A DNA stretch of 64,000 nt, taken from contig NZ_JADYVE010000006.1 of NCBI RefSeq assembly GCF_020193655.1, forward strand, positions 1 to 64,000. Direction: 5' to 3'. The notes below the pieces were generated by a model. The model was not told the origin of the DNA and made no database searches. It saw nothing but the letters and a program-made list of their open reading frames with translations. Both the position numbers and the translations under genes were made by a program. Shown here piece by piece: positions 1 through 8,668 of this stretch. The DNA is from Ensifer sp. IC3342. GTDB lineage: Bacteria; Pseudomonadota; Alphaproteobacteria; Rhizobiales; Rhizobiaceae. Within the stretch, counting starts at the first letter, position 1, and every line of letters begins with the position of its first letter.

Positions 1-28
1 GAGAGTAGGTCGCTGCCAGGTCTGCAAA
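1..28 (+). rRNA. rrf: 5S rRNA, 3' end (partial)
   Basis: The first bases (gagagtaggtcgctgccagg) match the conserved 3' tail of alphaproteobacterial 5S rRNA, so the window opens inside the last rRNA gene of an rrn operon. The initiator tRNA-Met about 80 bases further on fits the rhizobial order 16S-Ile-Ala-23S-5S-fMet. The exact 3' end is estimated. Confidence 0.7.
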
Positions 29-109
29 ACGCAAGATAAACAAACAAACATCTTCTCTCACAAACGCCGACTAACGGCGAAAACAACACAAAACAAAAAC
101 GAAAGTTAA

Positions 110-186
<77 letters not shown>

Positions 187-207
187 AATTCACACACAAT
201 ATCAAAC

Positions 208-233
208 GGCTCCGAGGAAACTCGGAGCCTTTT
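208..233 (+). terminator. Rho-independent terminator of the rrn operon
   Basis: A perfect 9-bp stem (ggctccgag / ctcggagcc) closed by a gaaa tetraloop and followed by tttt lies 21 bases after the tRNA CCA end. It should end the rRNA operon transcript. Confidence 0.9.
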
Positions 234-807
234 CGCGTTCTCGGACCAGCCGAAGCCGCCGCTCACGTTGCCACCACGCCGGCACACCCCGATGAACCGA
301 TCGTCCGCCGCCCCAGATACGCCTGCCGCTTTTCCAGCGGGGTAGCGGCTTCCGCAGGGACATCGTCGGCTCCCTCGCCGCCTCAACGTCCGCCATCCAC
401 CATGGACTTGCAGGCACGCCGCTGATGCCCGTAGCCGGGCGATGGCTTGGGCCTCGTGCAGGAGCGGCGCTCGCCGGCTTCGTTTCGGGGATTCCGGGTT
501 GGTCCGATCACTCGGAGATCCCCGTACTCATTGCAGCGTCGATTCCATTCGCGATAAGCTGGCAACATGCAGTCGCAGCTTCGCCATACTGGCGCCGACG
601 ATGAGGAATTCCTGGAACCTATCGGATCGCTGCCGACTGGGAACGCGCGATTATGCAGCAGCGGGTTGCGATCGAGGACCGAGTCGTCTGACCGCACCAA
701 AGGTGGCGAATCGGCTGGCTCTGGCCGATGCGGATTTGCTCAATAACTCAGGTATTGTGCCGCCGTCAGCGGGCGGCACTTACAATGCCGCGAGACGGAG
801 ACAAAGA
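234..807. other. Intergenic stretch without a convincing gene
   Basis: About 570 bases separate the rrn terminator from the cupin gene. Several frames stay open because the DNA is GC-rich, but none combines a start codon, a ribosome binding site and recognisable protein content. One minus-strand stretch around 240-330 faintly recalls the C-terminus of an Ada/Ogt methyltransferase but lacks the PCHR core. It may hold gene remnants. Confidence 0.4.
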
Positions 808-1305
808 ATGTCGGATAACCATCATCATGACCACCATGACGGAGAGGATCGGTGGAAGCATAACGGCGTTCGCGTCATCAAAGGCGACCAACTTGATGAC
901 AACACACCCCAGACGCCCGGCATGTACCGGCAGGCGGCCATCAATCACGCCCGTGTCGGCGCACAGAAGATCTGGGCGGGCACCGTCGCTATCGAACCGA
1001 ATGCCAAGACCGGCGTGCATCATCATGGTCCGCTTGAAAGCGTGATCTTCGTCGTTCGCGGCAAGGCGCGCATGCGTTGGGGCGACAGGCTCGAATATGT
1101 GGCGGAGGCAGGCCCCGGCGACTTCATCTACGTGCCGCCCTATGTACCGCACCAGGAGATCAATGCGGATCCCGACAACGTGCTCGAATGTGTCCTGGTG
1201 CGATCGGACAACGAGGCCGTGGTGGTCAACATCACCGATGTCGATCCGGTGGAAAAGCCGGAGGAGGTCTATTGGGTCGATCCGATCCACAAACAGCCGG
1301 GCTGA
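808..1305 (+). CDS. Cupin-domain protein with His-rich N-terminus
   Basis: A 165-aa single-cupin protein of unknown substrate. The first cupin motif is visible as HHHG followed by an E (VHHHGPLESVIFVVRG) around residues 70-85, and the second as PGDFIYVPPYVPHQ around 106-120. Together these give the usual three-His/one-Glu metal site. The ATG at 808 is chosen because conserved cupin sequence follows closely and the upstream open frame is low-quality. The N-terminus HHHDHHDGED is unusually rich in His and Asp and may bind metal; that is inference. Such proteins may be small dioxygenases, isomerases or sugar/metal sensors. It is convergent with the hydrolase gene, with 40 bases between. Confidence 0.8.
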   Translation: MSDNHHHDHHDGEDRWKHNGVRVIKGDQLDDNTPQTPGMYRQAAINHARVGAQKIWAGTVAIEPNAKTGVHHHGPLESVIFVVRGKARMRWGDRLEYVAEAGPGDFIYVPPYVPHQEINADPDNVLECVLVRSDNEAVVVNITDVDPVEKPEEVYWVDPIHKQPG

Positions 1306-1345
1306 TCGCTTCTAAGCAGACCGAGCCGCTCGCGGCACAAGAGCG

Positions 1346-2152
1346 TCATTCCAGCGCCTCCACGAAGCGGATGATGTCACTGACCATCCGGGCGTCCCAG
1401 AGATCGTTATGGCCAAAGCCGTCGTAGACCAGCATCTGCTTAGGCTCGGAAGCAATGTCAAAGAGGGCCTCGCCCGAGGACAGCGGGATGATGGCGTCGC
1501 GCCGACCGTGGATAAAAAGCTTCGGTTGCCTCACCTCTTGTATTCTTAAATCCGAACGGAAAGGATCCTTGAGAAGAAGGCTGACCGGAAAAAATGGGTA
1601 ATGCGCCCGTGCGAGTGACAGCACCGACAGGTAGGCAGAAACCAGAACGGCAGCGGATGCCGGTCTTTGCCGGGCTGTATTCACGGCGACGCCGCTCCCG
1701 AGCGACTGACCGAGCACAACGATCTTGCTTTCAGTGCGTTTCGAGAGCCAGTCGAAGGCGGCGAGGCCGTCGGTCAGCAGCCCGACCTCACTCGGGGTGC
1801 CGGTTGATCCGGGATAGCCGCGATAGGAGATTGCGAGCAGGCCGATCCCCCGCGACGCCAGCGCCTGGGCGAGGAAGTCGTAGTTGCTGATCCGGTCAGC
1901 ATTGCCGAGAAAGAACAGCATCGACGCGTTGCCTGGTTTGCCTTGGCTGTAGCTCCCGTGAAGCGTCTCTCCATCGGGCGTCCTGATGGAAACGGTCTCC
2001 CCCCAACTCGCCTGCACTGGGCTCCGGCTTGCGCCCGGATAGAGGATGGTGCGCTGTGACACATATGTGAGGCCGACAAGGGACATATAGGCGAAAGCCG
2101 CCATCAGGGATAACATCAGCAGGAGTTTTGTGGCGGTCACGACAACATCCAC
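1346..2152 (-). CDS. Membrane-anchored alpha/beta hydrolase (Bem46/ABHD13-like)
   Basis: A 268-aa alpha/beta hydrolase. Residues 5-30 form one N-terminal hydrophobic segment, probably an anchor leaving the catalytic domain in the periplasm. The nucleophile elbow GQSLGSG puts the catalytic Ser at 150. The acid is likely Asp219 (GRRDAI) and the base His248 (GFGHND), so the triad is complete. An oxyanion region is visible as FLGNAD. The length and 'YRGYPGSxGxP' segment fit the Bem46/YfhR group. Substrate is unknown; members are annotated as esterases or peptidases. It stands alone between a convergent and a divergent neighbour. Confidence 0.85.
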   Translation of the reverse strand: MDVVVTATKLLLMLSLMAAFAYMSLVGLTYVSQRTILYPGASRSPVQASWGETVSIRTPDGETLHGSYSQGKPGNASMLFFLGNADRISNYDFLAQALASRGIGLLAISYRGYPGSTGTPSEVGLLTDGLAAFDWLSKRTESKIVVLGQSLGSGVAVNTARQRPASAAVLVSAYLSVLSLARAHYPFFPVSLLLKDPFRSDLRIQEVRQPKLFIHGRRDAIIPLSSGEALFDIASEPKQMLVYDGFGHNDLWDARMVSDIIRFVEALE

Positions 2153-2258
2153 CCGCGGCTCGATTAAACATATATCGTACCGACAAGCTGTCCACAGCGC
2201 CGCGCATCTTACCAGACGCTCGATGGACAGTCGGCGCTGTGGCAGCGGTGAGCGCGCG

Positions 2259-2504
2259 ATGCAAGTTCACGTCGAGACCTATATGGAAGAAGGCGGCGCC
2301 GAAAAGCTTCGACGGTTCTACCTCAACGGCCGGCAGATCGAAGTGACCGAAAACATCGATCAGTGGCATGGCGCCGACTACCGATATTTCAAGGTTAAGG
2401 GCAGCGACGGCAACGTCTACATTTTCCATCGGGACGATGTTTCAACGGAGTGGGCGCTGACGATGTACCAGCGCTCGTATTCACGGGAAGGCAACGAGTC
2501 GTGA
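2259..2504 (+). CDS. Small conserved hypothetical protein
   Basis: An 81-aa soluble protein rich in aromatic and acidic residues (for example YFKVKGSDGNVYIF and DDVSTEWAL). I do not recognise a family with certainty. The ATG at 2259 is preferred over the upstream frame, which overlaps the promoter of the divergent hydrolase, but its ribosome binding site is weak (gtgagc). It has no signal peptide, membrane segment or cysteine. The regular beta-like pattern argues for real coding sequence. Confidence 0.55.
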   Translation: MQVHVETYMEEGGAEKLRRFYLNGRQIEVTENIDQWHGADYRYFKVKGSDGNVYIFHRDDVSTEWALTMYQRSYSREGNES

Positions 2505-2574
2505 CTGCGGCCGATCGGGACGCCCCCCGGAAAGGCCAAGCCCGACCGGTTACCATAATCCTCAGCATCCAAAT

Positions 2575-2829
2575 TCAGGTCATTTTCCGAACGACCCAGA
2601 GCGACCGGCCCGCATGAGCGATTCCAGGTACGGGTCGAAGGCGCGGATTGTCCTTGAGCCGCTCAGCTTCAGTCACGTCAAGAAGCAGGACCTCATCATC
2701 GGTTTCGTTTGCATTCGGCGTAATCCAGCAGCGCTTGTCCTCGCAACAAAGCCCGGCTTCCGGATTTTCCTGGAGGTACTCAATCGCATATTCAGCGTCC
2801 ACTTTTCTCGGCCCAGGGTCGACGTTCAT
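2575..2829 (-). CDS. Small hypothetical protein
   Basis: An 84-aa protein starting MNVDPGPRKVDAEYA. The start at 2829 is supported by an excellent ribosome binding site on the minus strand (ggaggagaag) a few bases upstream; a longer frame exists but lacks such a site. It holds two nearby cysteine spots (GLCCEDKRCW), a possible metal or redox site, and ends in a basic tail (SLWVVRKMT). No family is recognised. It lies between an unknown plus-strand gene and an intergenic repeat. Confidence 0.55.
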   Translation of the reverse strand: MNVDPGPRKVDAEYAIEYLQENPEAGLCCEDKRCWITPNANETDDEVLLLDVTEAERLKDNPRLRPVPGIAHAGRSLWVVRKMT

Positions 2830-2980
2830 TGCTCTTCTCCTCCGTCCGATTGCTTGGAAACCATGCTTGATTATGCGCCTGTACATGGCTTCGAGCACTC
2901 AAGTGGGCCGAGGCGTATGGTCGTCAATTCCCGGGCAAGCCGAGGAATTGGGACGTCAGGCGCCGCGGCGATACGAAGCC

Positions 2981-3036
2981 TGCTGCAGGTTTCCTCAAAT
3001 CGTAGCCGATTTAACGATGAAAGCATGCAGCAATCT
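2981..3036 (+). repeat. Rhizobial intergenic repeat, family A (half element)
   Basis: The sequence around ctgcaggtttcctcaaatc with the inverted arm gatttaacgatgaaagcatg matches the left half of the repeat seen complete at 22431-22533 and 24167-24261. The GC-rich right half (gcgtcctttgcgcgtc) is missing. It sits just downstream of the TauD-type gene. Confidence 0.7.
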
Positions 3037-3044
3037 AGGCGCGT

Positions 3045-3974
3045 TCAAGCTGCCTTCGCCGCCGGCTTGGCTGTCTTGATGCGGGTTACGCTGCGCCGTC
3101 CATCGATACTAAGCGGCACATCACCGTCAACGGTGGCGCGGCGTACGACCCGGTGCTGGTCGCCATAGTCGTTGACCGCATAATGCTGCGTGGCGCGGTT
3201 GTCCCAGATGGCAACGTCGCCGGCTTTCCAGCGCCAGCGCACGGTGTTTTCCGGGGCAGTGACATAGGACTGGAACACTTCGTAAAGCTTTGCGGAGTCG
3301 CTCTTTGAGAGGCCGACGAGGCGCTGGACAAAATTGCCGAGCAGCAGGGATCTTTCTCCGGTTTCCGGATGGACGCGGACGACCGGATGCTCGGTCTCGT
3401 AGATCGTCGATGTGAAGACTTCCTCGAAATGCTTCTTCTCTTCGGCGGTGGCGCGTGGGCGCACGGCGGCGTAGTCATAGGCGTTGCTGTGAACGGCCCA
3501 CAGATTGTCGGCCAACAATTTGAGCGGCTCCGGCAGGCTTTCGTATGCGGCGTGTGTGTTGGACCAGATCGTGTCTCCCCCGGCTGCCGGAATGACGACG
3601 CCGCGAAGAACCGAGAACTTCGGATAGGCATCCACGAATGTCACGTCGGTGTGCCACTGGTCCGCCCGGCCGCCGCCGCGACTGGAATCGAGATTGAGAA
3701 TCGAGGCCGTGCCGGCAACGGCACCCTGCGTGGGATGCGGTACGAGGTCGCCCAGGCGCCGCGCGAACAGTTCCTGCCCGGCATCGTCGAGGTGCTCCTG
3801 GTCGCGGAAGAAGATCACCTTGTGCTTCAGAAGAAGCTGGTTGATGGATCCGATCGTCGCATCCGAAAGATCTCCGCCAAGGCGGATGCCCTTGATTTCG
3901 GCTCCGATGCGGCCGCTCAGCGGCACGACGGCGGACTGAGGTATGGTCTCGCTGACAAGGACTGAATTGCTCAT
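3045..3974 (-). CDS. TauD/TfdA-family Fe(II)/2-oxoglutarate dioxygenase
   Basis: A 309-aa dioxygenase of the TauD/TfdA family. Iron ligands are visible as the HxD pair His108/Asp110 (QWHTDVTF) and the distal His264 (RATQHYAVND), followed by the arginine region that holds 2-oxoglutarate (QHRVVRR, about 274-279). The family hydroxylates taurine, alkyl sulfates or phenoxyacetates, releasing sulfite or an alcohol; length and motifs sit close to alkylsulfatase/taurine dioxygenases, but the substrate cannot be fixed. The ATG at 3974 follows a good ribosome binding site (aggaga); the upstream in-frame extension has none. A terminator and a repeat separate it from the upstream oxidoreductase gene on the same strand. 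Confidence 0.85.
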   Translation of the reverse strand: MSNSVLVSETIPQSAVVPLSGRIGAEIKGIRLGGDLSDATIGSINQLLLKHKVIFFRDQEHLDDAGQELFARRLGDLVPHPTQGAVAGTASILNLDSSRGGGRADQWHTDVTFVDAYPKFSVLRGVVIPAAGGDTIWSNTHAAYESLPEPLKLLADNLWAVHSNAYDYAAVRPRATAEEKKHFEEVFTSTIYETEHPVVRVHPETGERSLLLGNFVQRLVGLSKSDSAKLYEVFQSYVTAPENTVRWRWKAGDVAIWDNRATQHYAVNDYGDQHRVVRRATVDGDVPLSIDGRRSVTRIKTAKPAAKAA

Positions 3975-4201
3975 GGAAATCTCCTGATTGATCCTGGATG
4001 AAGGCAGCACGTCGTGTCCGGCCGGAGACACTCGTGTTGGCTGTCGAAAAGTCACATCGATAAGATTACGAGGTAATCGAACAGAATTATCTATTAAATA
4101 GATAGACAAAATTTCCTAAGTTTTCGTGGTTCGTTGGAACGGCAACCTCCGCTCCTCGGCCGAAAAACCGCTGTGACCGGTGGCCGCCGCGGAACCTGTC
4201 A

Positions 4202-4240
4202 GAAAAAAAAGCGAGCCCGCTCGGTCTTGAGCAGGCTCGC
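4202..4240 (-). terminator. Rho-independent terminator after the 853-aa oxidoreductase gene
   Basis: Stem gcgagcc...ggctcgc (4211-4240), extended inward by ctc/gag, is followed on the minus strand by a run of Ts (the A tract 4202-4210). It lies 87 bases downstream of the oxidoreductase stop codon and should separate it from the dioxygenase gene. Confidence 0.85.
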
Positions 4241-4256
4241 TTCTTGTCGTTCGTCT

Positions 4257-4314
4257 AGCGCCGCGCGTTTTAGTCAGAGGCGCAAAGGTCGCTGCAGCAT
4301 TTTGAGTTGCTGCA
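4257..4314 (-). repeat. Rhizobial intergenic repeat, family A
   Basis: Contains gcgccgcgcg, cgcaaaggtcgctgcagc and ttttgagttgctgca, the GC-rich half of family A in the same orientation as the copy at 24972-25073. It lies between a gene end and that gene's terminator. Confidence 0.75.
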
Positions 4315-4326
4315 AAACGCCGGAAC

Positions 4327-6888
4327 TCAGGTTCGGGGCTTGAGGTTTTCCGGGTCGTAGAGCGGCTTGTAGCCGACGCCGGCCACCTCGACCGGATAGG
4401 TCTCGCCGAAATATTCCACCTTGAGCTTGCGGCCCACCTGGCAATAAGACCAGGGGAGATACGCCAGCGCAATGTTCTTGCCGATCGTCGGACCATAGGC
4501 GATCGAGGTCGTGAACGACCGGCGGCCGAGTTCGTCGACGAGCGTTTCGCCGGTCTCCGGATCCATGACCGGCAGGATGCCGACCGGATAGCGGGCGACG
4601 CCCTTGGAATCGACATTGTCCGTCATGACCAGCGTGCAGAGCATCGCCGGCTGATGCGAGCGGGCTCGATGTTCGAGGTGCTTGGCCTTGCCGCGGAAAT
4701 CGGCCTCCTTGACCTTCGGCCGAGCGAGGTCGGCTTCCAAGAGGTTGTACTCGGTGAGGAGATCGGCGTTCTGCAGGCGCAGGCTCTTCTCCATGCGGCG
4801 GCTGTTGGCATAGGTCTCGACGCCGAAGGCCATCACGCCGGTTGCCCGCAGCGCGTCCCAGACGGCGAGCGCATCGCCATAGGCCATGTGCAGTTCCCAG
4901 CCCTGTTCGCCGACATAGGAGATCCGGAATGCGGTGACATCCTTGCCGGCAATCTGGATCGGCTTGATCGCGGCGAAGGGGAAGTTCTCCGGCGCCAGGC
5001 CCTCGGGATTGCCGACGACCTTCTGCAGGGTGGTGCGTGCGTTCGGCCCCCAAAGGCCGATCGTCACGTATTTCTCGGTGACGTCGGTGACCGTCACGTT
5101 GAAGCCCTTGTCCTCGGCAATGCGGCGCACGTAGTGGAAGTCGCGCGGGCCGGCGTCGGCGCCGTCGATGACGCGGCAACGATCGGCCATGCGGATGACC
5201 GTCAGGTCGGCACGCACCATGCCCTCGTCGTCGAGGAAGTGGGTGTAGATGCCCTTGCCGATATTGGCGTCGCCGCCGATCTTGGCCGCGCAGATCCACT
5301 CCATCAGCTCGACATGGTCAGGGCCTTCCACATCGAACATGTAGAAGTGCGACAGGTTCACCATGCCGCAGTCCTCGCTCATCGCGAGATGCTCGGCATT
5401 GGAAACGCGCCAGAAATGGCGGTTGTCCCACTCGTTCTCGCGCACAGGAACGCGGTCGCCGTATTTCTCGAGCAGGTGTTCGTTGGCGGCGTAGCCATGG
5501 GCGCGTTCCCAGCCGCCGAGCTCCATGAAGTAGCCGCCGAGTTCCTTCTCGCGCTCCCAGAAGGGCGAGCGGCGCACGTTGCGGCCGGTGTCATAGGGTT
5601 CGCGCGGATGGACGGCCGGATTGTAGATCTTGCGCGCGGCCTCGCCGCAACGGCCTTCGATGAACTTCTCCTCAAGCATGTGCGGGTAGAAGCGCGAATA
5701 ATCGATCTTGTTGTGGTCGATCGAGGTGCGTCCGTCGGTCATCCAGTCGGCGACGAGCTTGCCGAAGCCCGGGCCATCCTTGACCCAGATGGCGACACAG
5801 TACCACAGGCCCCTGACCTTCTGGCTTTCGCCGACGGAAGGGCCGCCATCCGTCGTCACCTGCAGCAGGCCGTTGAAGGAGTGGCTTTCATTGTAGCCGA
5901 GCTCGCCGAGGATCGGGGTCAGTTCCATCGCCCGCTCCAGCGGCTCCAGGATCTGTTCCATTTCCAGGTCGCGCTGCGAGGGCGAAAGACGGGCTTCATG
6001 CTTTTCGAGAAGCTCGCGCGGATGGCAGAGCCGCGGGTTCGTCTCCTCGTAATAACCCCACTCGATCTGACCGCCTTCGGCGGTTTTCGGGTCGCCAGTA
6101 TCGCGCATATAGGCGGAGTTGCCCTGGTCGCGCAGAAGCGGCCAGCCGATTTCCTTGCCGGTTCCCTCGAATTCGTTGTAGGGGCCGAAGAAGGTGAGCG
6201 GATGATCGACCGGCATGACCGGCAGGTCCTCGCCCACCATTTCGGCGATCAGACGACCCCAGAGACCGGCGCAGACGATGACGTAATCGGCTTCGATCGT
6301 GCCGCGGTGGGTGACCACACCCTTGATGCGGCCATCCTTGACGATGAGGGATTGCGCCGGCGTATTGGCGAAGGCCTGCAGCTTGCCGGCGGTGACGGCC
6401 TGGTCGACGAGCTTGCCGGCAACGGTCTGCGAGCGCGGGATGACGAGGCCGGCGTCCGGATCCCAAAGCCCGCCCTGCACCATGCTTTCCTCGATCAGCG
6501 GGAACTTCTCCTTGATCTCCGCCGGCTCGATCAGGCGCGCGCGGGTGCCGAAGGCCTTGCCGGACGCCACCTTGCGCTTGATCTCGTCCATGCGGCTATC
6601 ATCGCCGACGCGGGCAACTTCAAGGCCGCCGATGCGGGCGTAATGTCCCATCTTCTCGTAAAAATCGACCGAGTAGAGTGTCGTCCAGCAGGACAGGAAG
6701 TCGTGGCTCGTCGCGTAGCAGAAGTCGGAGGCATGCGCCGTCGAGCCGATGTCGGTCGGAATGCCGGATTTGTCGATGCCGACGATATCATCCCATCCAC
6801 GCTCGATCAGGTGATGCGCGATCGATGCGCCAACGATACCCCCGAGCCCAATGATTACGACCTTCGCCTTTTGCGGAAACTCTGCCAT
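4327..6888 (-). CDS. Dimethylglycine/sarcosine dehydrogenase-like flavoprotein (DAO + GcvT domains)
   Basis: An 853-aa two-domain enzyme. Residues 8-400 are a DAO-type FAD domain: the dinucleotide motif is GLGGIVG (14-20), and GSTAHAS (48-54) contains His52, the position that carries covalent FAD in dimethylglycine/sarcosine dehydrogenases. A linker of the FAO_M type follows, and from about 460 to the end lies a GcvT/aminomethyltransferase-like folate-binding domain. The expected reaction is oxidative demethylation of an N-methyl amino acid with transfer of the C1 unit to tetrahydrofolate in the cytoplasm; the exact substrate is not determined. The start has only a weak ribosome binding site (aggg) but conserved sequence begins at once. 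The neighbouring dioxygenase suggests use of compatible solutes or sulfonates, which is inference. Confidence 0.85.
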   Translation of the reverse strand: MAEFPQKAKVVIIGLGGIVGASIAHHLIERGWDDIVGIDKSGIPTDIGSTAHASDFCYATSHDFLSCWTTLYSVDFYEKMGHYARIGGLEVARVGDDSRMDEIKRKVASGKAFGTRARLIEPAEIKEKFPLIEESMVQGGLWDPDAGLVIPRSQTVAGKLVDQAVTAGKLQAFANTPAQSLIVKDGRIKGVVTHRGTIEADYVIVCAGLWGRLIAEMVGEDLPVMPVDHPLTFFGPYNEFEGTGKEIGWPLLRDQGNSAYMRDTGDPKTAEGGQIEWGYYEETNPRLCHPRELLEKHEARLSPSQRDLEMEQILEPLERAMELTPILGELGYNESHSFNGLLQVTTDGGPSVGESQKVRGLWYCVAIWVKDGPGFGKLVADWMTDGRTSIDHNKIDYSRFYPHMLEEKFIEGRCGEAARKIYNPAVHPREPYDTGRNVRRSPFWEREKELGGYFMELGGWERAHGYAANEHLLEKYGDRVPVRENEWDNRHFWRVSNAEHLAMSEDCGMVNLSHFYMFDVEGPDHVELMEWICAAKIGGDANIGKGIYTHFLDDEGMVRADLTVIRMADRCRVIDGADAGPRDFHYVRRIAEDKGFNVTVTDVTEKYVTIGLWGPNARTTLQKVVGNPEGLAPENFPFAAIKPIQIAGKDVTAFRISYVGEQGWELHMAYGDALAVWDALRATGVMAFGVETYANSRRMEKSLRLQNADLLTEYNLLEADLARPKVKEADFRGKAKHLEHRARSHQPAMLCTLVMTDNVDSKGVARYPVGILPVMDPETGETLVDELGRRSFTTSIAYGPTIGKNIALAYLPWSYCQVGRKLKVEYFGETYPVEVAGVGYKPLYDPENLKPRT

Positions 6889-7124
6889 GAGTGCGACCCT
6901 AGTTAGTTTGGAAGCCGGATATTAGGGCTTGCAGCGCCACGACTACAGCCTGTCTACGACATAATCATCATGCTGCACGACCAGAGCCGCGCAGTCGGCG
7001 ATGAGCACCTACCACTGCCGCTTCGATGAGGCCACTGATATCGTGGCGGACAATAAGTGGTAGGGCCGCCGGGAATATGTTGCTTCGCAAACCGCCTAAG
7101 AGGCGAGGGTTGCGGGCAGGCTGA

Positions 7125-7415
7125 GGCAATGCTCGGCTGCAGCGCCATCACGGCCAGCGCAGCCGCCACCATGATAACGCCGTAGGGGATCTTGCGCGTC
7201 GTGCGGATCTCCTCAAGCTCGCCGCCGGCCGAGGAGAAGAGCGCGGCGCCGAGATCTTGCTCTTTCAAAGAGTCGTCGGCCTGCTTGGCCATTAGCAGCC
7301 TCATTGCAGCGTCAGTGCGTTGACACGATCAGGGCGAGGAGGACCCCGTCCGGTATCTTGCAGATGTGGAAATCGCTCCAGGCGGCGTTGAGAAAAACGA
7401 AGGCGGAGGATTATT
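7125..7415 (-). pseudogene. Decayed second copy of cpaA (prepilin peptidase)
   Basis: Reading leftwards from about 7413, codons give FLNAAWSDFHICKIPDGVL, matching the active-site segment FLYAAWSDFRSWKIPNAAV of the intact cpaA at 9054-9575. After a stop and frame change the text ADD...LGAALFSSAGG matches CpaA ADDVGAALFSFAG, then jumps directly to EIRTTRKIPYGVIMV, matching the CpaA C-terminus EIRTSRKIPYGVIMV. About 75 residues, including the second catalytic Asp region, are deleted. The N-terminal methionine segment is also broken. It is therefore a non-functional paralogue about 2 kb from the working gene. Confidence 0.85.
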
Positions 7416-7792
7416 GCCAAGCCTGATCCGAAAGCGTTTTCTAATCAGTTCTGGTTATGCACGACAAAAGCAGAATACTTCTTAGCTACGTCACTGCTAA
7501 TTCTAATTCTAATTCTTCCGTTAAATTTTCTGTATTTGACCTACAATAGAATCGCGTCATATTAGTTGGCGGACGAAGTAGAAATTAGAGTTTTATTAAT
7601 CTTGTCGCCGACGGGGTAGGTTCGACGACGGCGCGGGCGCTGATGCTCGGTCCCGTATTGCTCTTCGCAGACGAGGTAACGTCGTGCCTCTACCTGCGCG
7701 ATCAACAGGAGGTCGTCGATCTCGCGCTGAAGATAGTCCGGGAGAAGCGGCTCGTCCTTCTTCTGGTGGACGCATGACCGCGCAGGGGGGAA
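7416..7792. other. AT-rich region upstream of the cpaA pseudogene
   Basis: This stretch is AT-rich from 7430 to 7600 and contains a short array of aattct units near 7497-7516. Its position and composition resemble the real cpaA/pilA promoter region at 9576-9897, so it may be the remains of a duplicated promoter. The right part overlaps a doubtful small minus-strand frame. Confidence 0.4.
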
Positions 7793-7798
7793 ATGCAC
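7562..7798 (-). CDS. Doubtful small ORF
   Basis: A 78-aa frame with a GTG start overlapping the start of the sterol-desaturase-family gene on the other strand. The middle (LPDYLQREIDDLLLIAQVEA) looks protein-like and the tail is Arg-rich, but there is no clear ribosome binding site and no recognised family. It could equally be a remnant. Reported with low confidence. Confidence 0.2.
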   Translation of the reverse strand: MHFPPARSCVHQKKDEPLLPDYLQREIDDLLLIAQVEARRYLVCEEQYGTEHQRPRRRRTYPVGDKINKTLISTSSAN

Positions 7799-8668
7799 TT
7801 GCTGAATGCACTATTCGATCACGTGTTGGAGGCGTTGCGGAACGCCTTTGTGGCTGTCGTAATCCCGCTCCCGTTTTTCGGGCTGTTGGCGTTCGCCATA
7901 AAGCGTCGCCAGCTCTTCGAGGACATACGACGGGCTATCCCCGAGAGTCGGATCAACCTGATCATTCACTTCACTGACGCGATCGTGGTCGCACCCCTAA
8001 TGCTCGTGCTCTCCGTCGCGATGGGCGATGCCTTTGCGGCCTACGATCTGCTTCTGGTGCCGCCGAGGCTCTGGGAGGGACTTCACCCTGTTGCCGTCGG
8101 GTTAGCCGCTGTGTTTCTAGGTGATTTCATGGGCTATTGGCGCCACAGGATTGAGCACACGCCGTTCCTCTGGCCTTCGCACGCCGTCCATCACAGCGAC
8201 ACCGAAATGACGTGGCTTGCGATCTTTCGCTTCCATCCGTTTAACCGGCTGTCGACGACCGTGCTAGATTATGCTTTCTTGCTCGCGCTAGGATTACCTG
8301 CCTATGCAGTCGTTATCAACGGCTTTGTCAGGCATTTCTACGGAGCCTTTATTCACGCCGATCTTCCCTGGACATATGGCCCGCTGAAGCTCGTCTTTGT
8401 ATCTCCGGCGATGCATCGCTGGCACCACTCGATCGACCCGGCGGCGTACAACGCCAACTTTGCGACGGTGTTTTCGCTTTTTGACCGCGTCTTTGGCACG
8501 TTCCGCGTTCCCGGAGTCTGCAGTACGCCTCTTGGTGTTCCGGAATTGGTGGCGCAGGGAGCGCTCACCCAAATGGCACATCCGCTGAGGCCCTCCTCCT
8601 ACCGTTATCTCCGTCGGCGTCTCGCCCGTTCTGGGCGCGCCCTAAGAGCATTTGCGAACCTCCCGTGA
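7793..8668 (+). CDS. Sterol desaturase / fatty-acid hydroxylase superfamily protein
   Basis: A 291-aa integral membrane di-iron oxygenase. Four or more hydrophobic segments surround the His clusters HRIEH (118-122), HAVHH (130-134) and HRWHH (208-212), which together with further histidines form the di-iron site of this superfamily (PF04116). Members hydroxylate or desaturate lipids, carotenoids or sterols at the inner membrane; the substrate here is unknown. A purine-rich site (gggggg) lies just before the ATG. It is inserted between the decayed and the intact cpaA copies and has no obvious partner genes, so its role in the Tad region is doubtful. Confidence 0.85.
   Translation: MHLLNALFDHVLEALRNAFVAVVIPLPFFGLLAFAIKRRQLFEDIRRAIPESRINLIIHFTDAIVVAPLMLVLSVAMGDAFAAYDLLLVPPRLWEGLHPVAVGLAAVFLGDFMGYWRHRIEHTPFLWPSHAVHHSDTEMTWLAIFRFHPFNRLSTTVLDYAFLLALGLPAYAVVINGFVRHFYGAFIHADLPWTYGPLKLVFVSPAMHRWHHSIDPAAYNANFATVFSLFDRVFGTFRVPGVCSTPLGVPELVAQGALTQMAHPLRPSSYRYLRRRLARSGRALRAFANLP

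Noticed and set aside
240-330. Minus-strand text resembling the C-terminus of an Ada/Ogt methyltransferase
   Set aside because: The similarity is limited to a short G.W..(R/K)-like stretch and the PCHR active site is not present; too weak to call a pseudogene.
4654-6906. A 750-codon open frame on the plus strand opposite the 853-aa flavoprotein gene
   Set aside because: It is a mirror of GC-rich codon use on the minus strand; its product has no recognisable domain, while the opposite strand encodes a clear two-domain enzyme.
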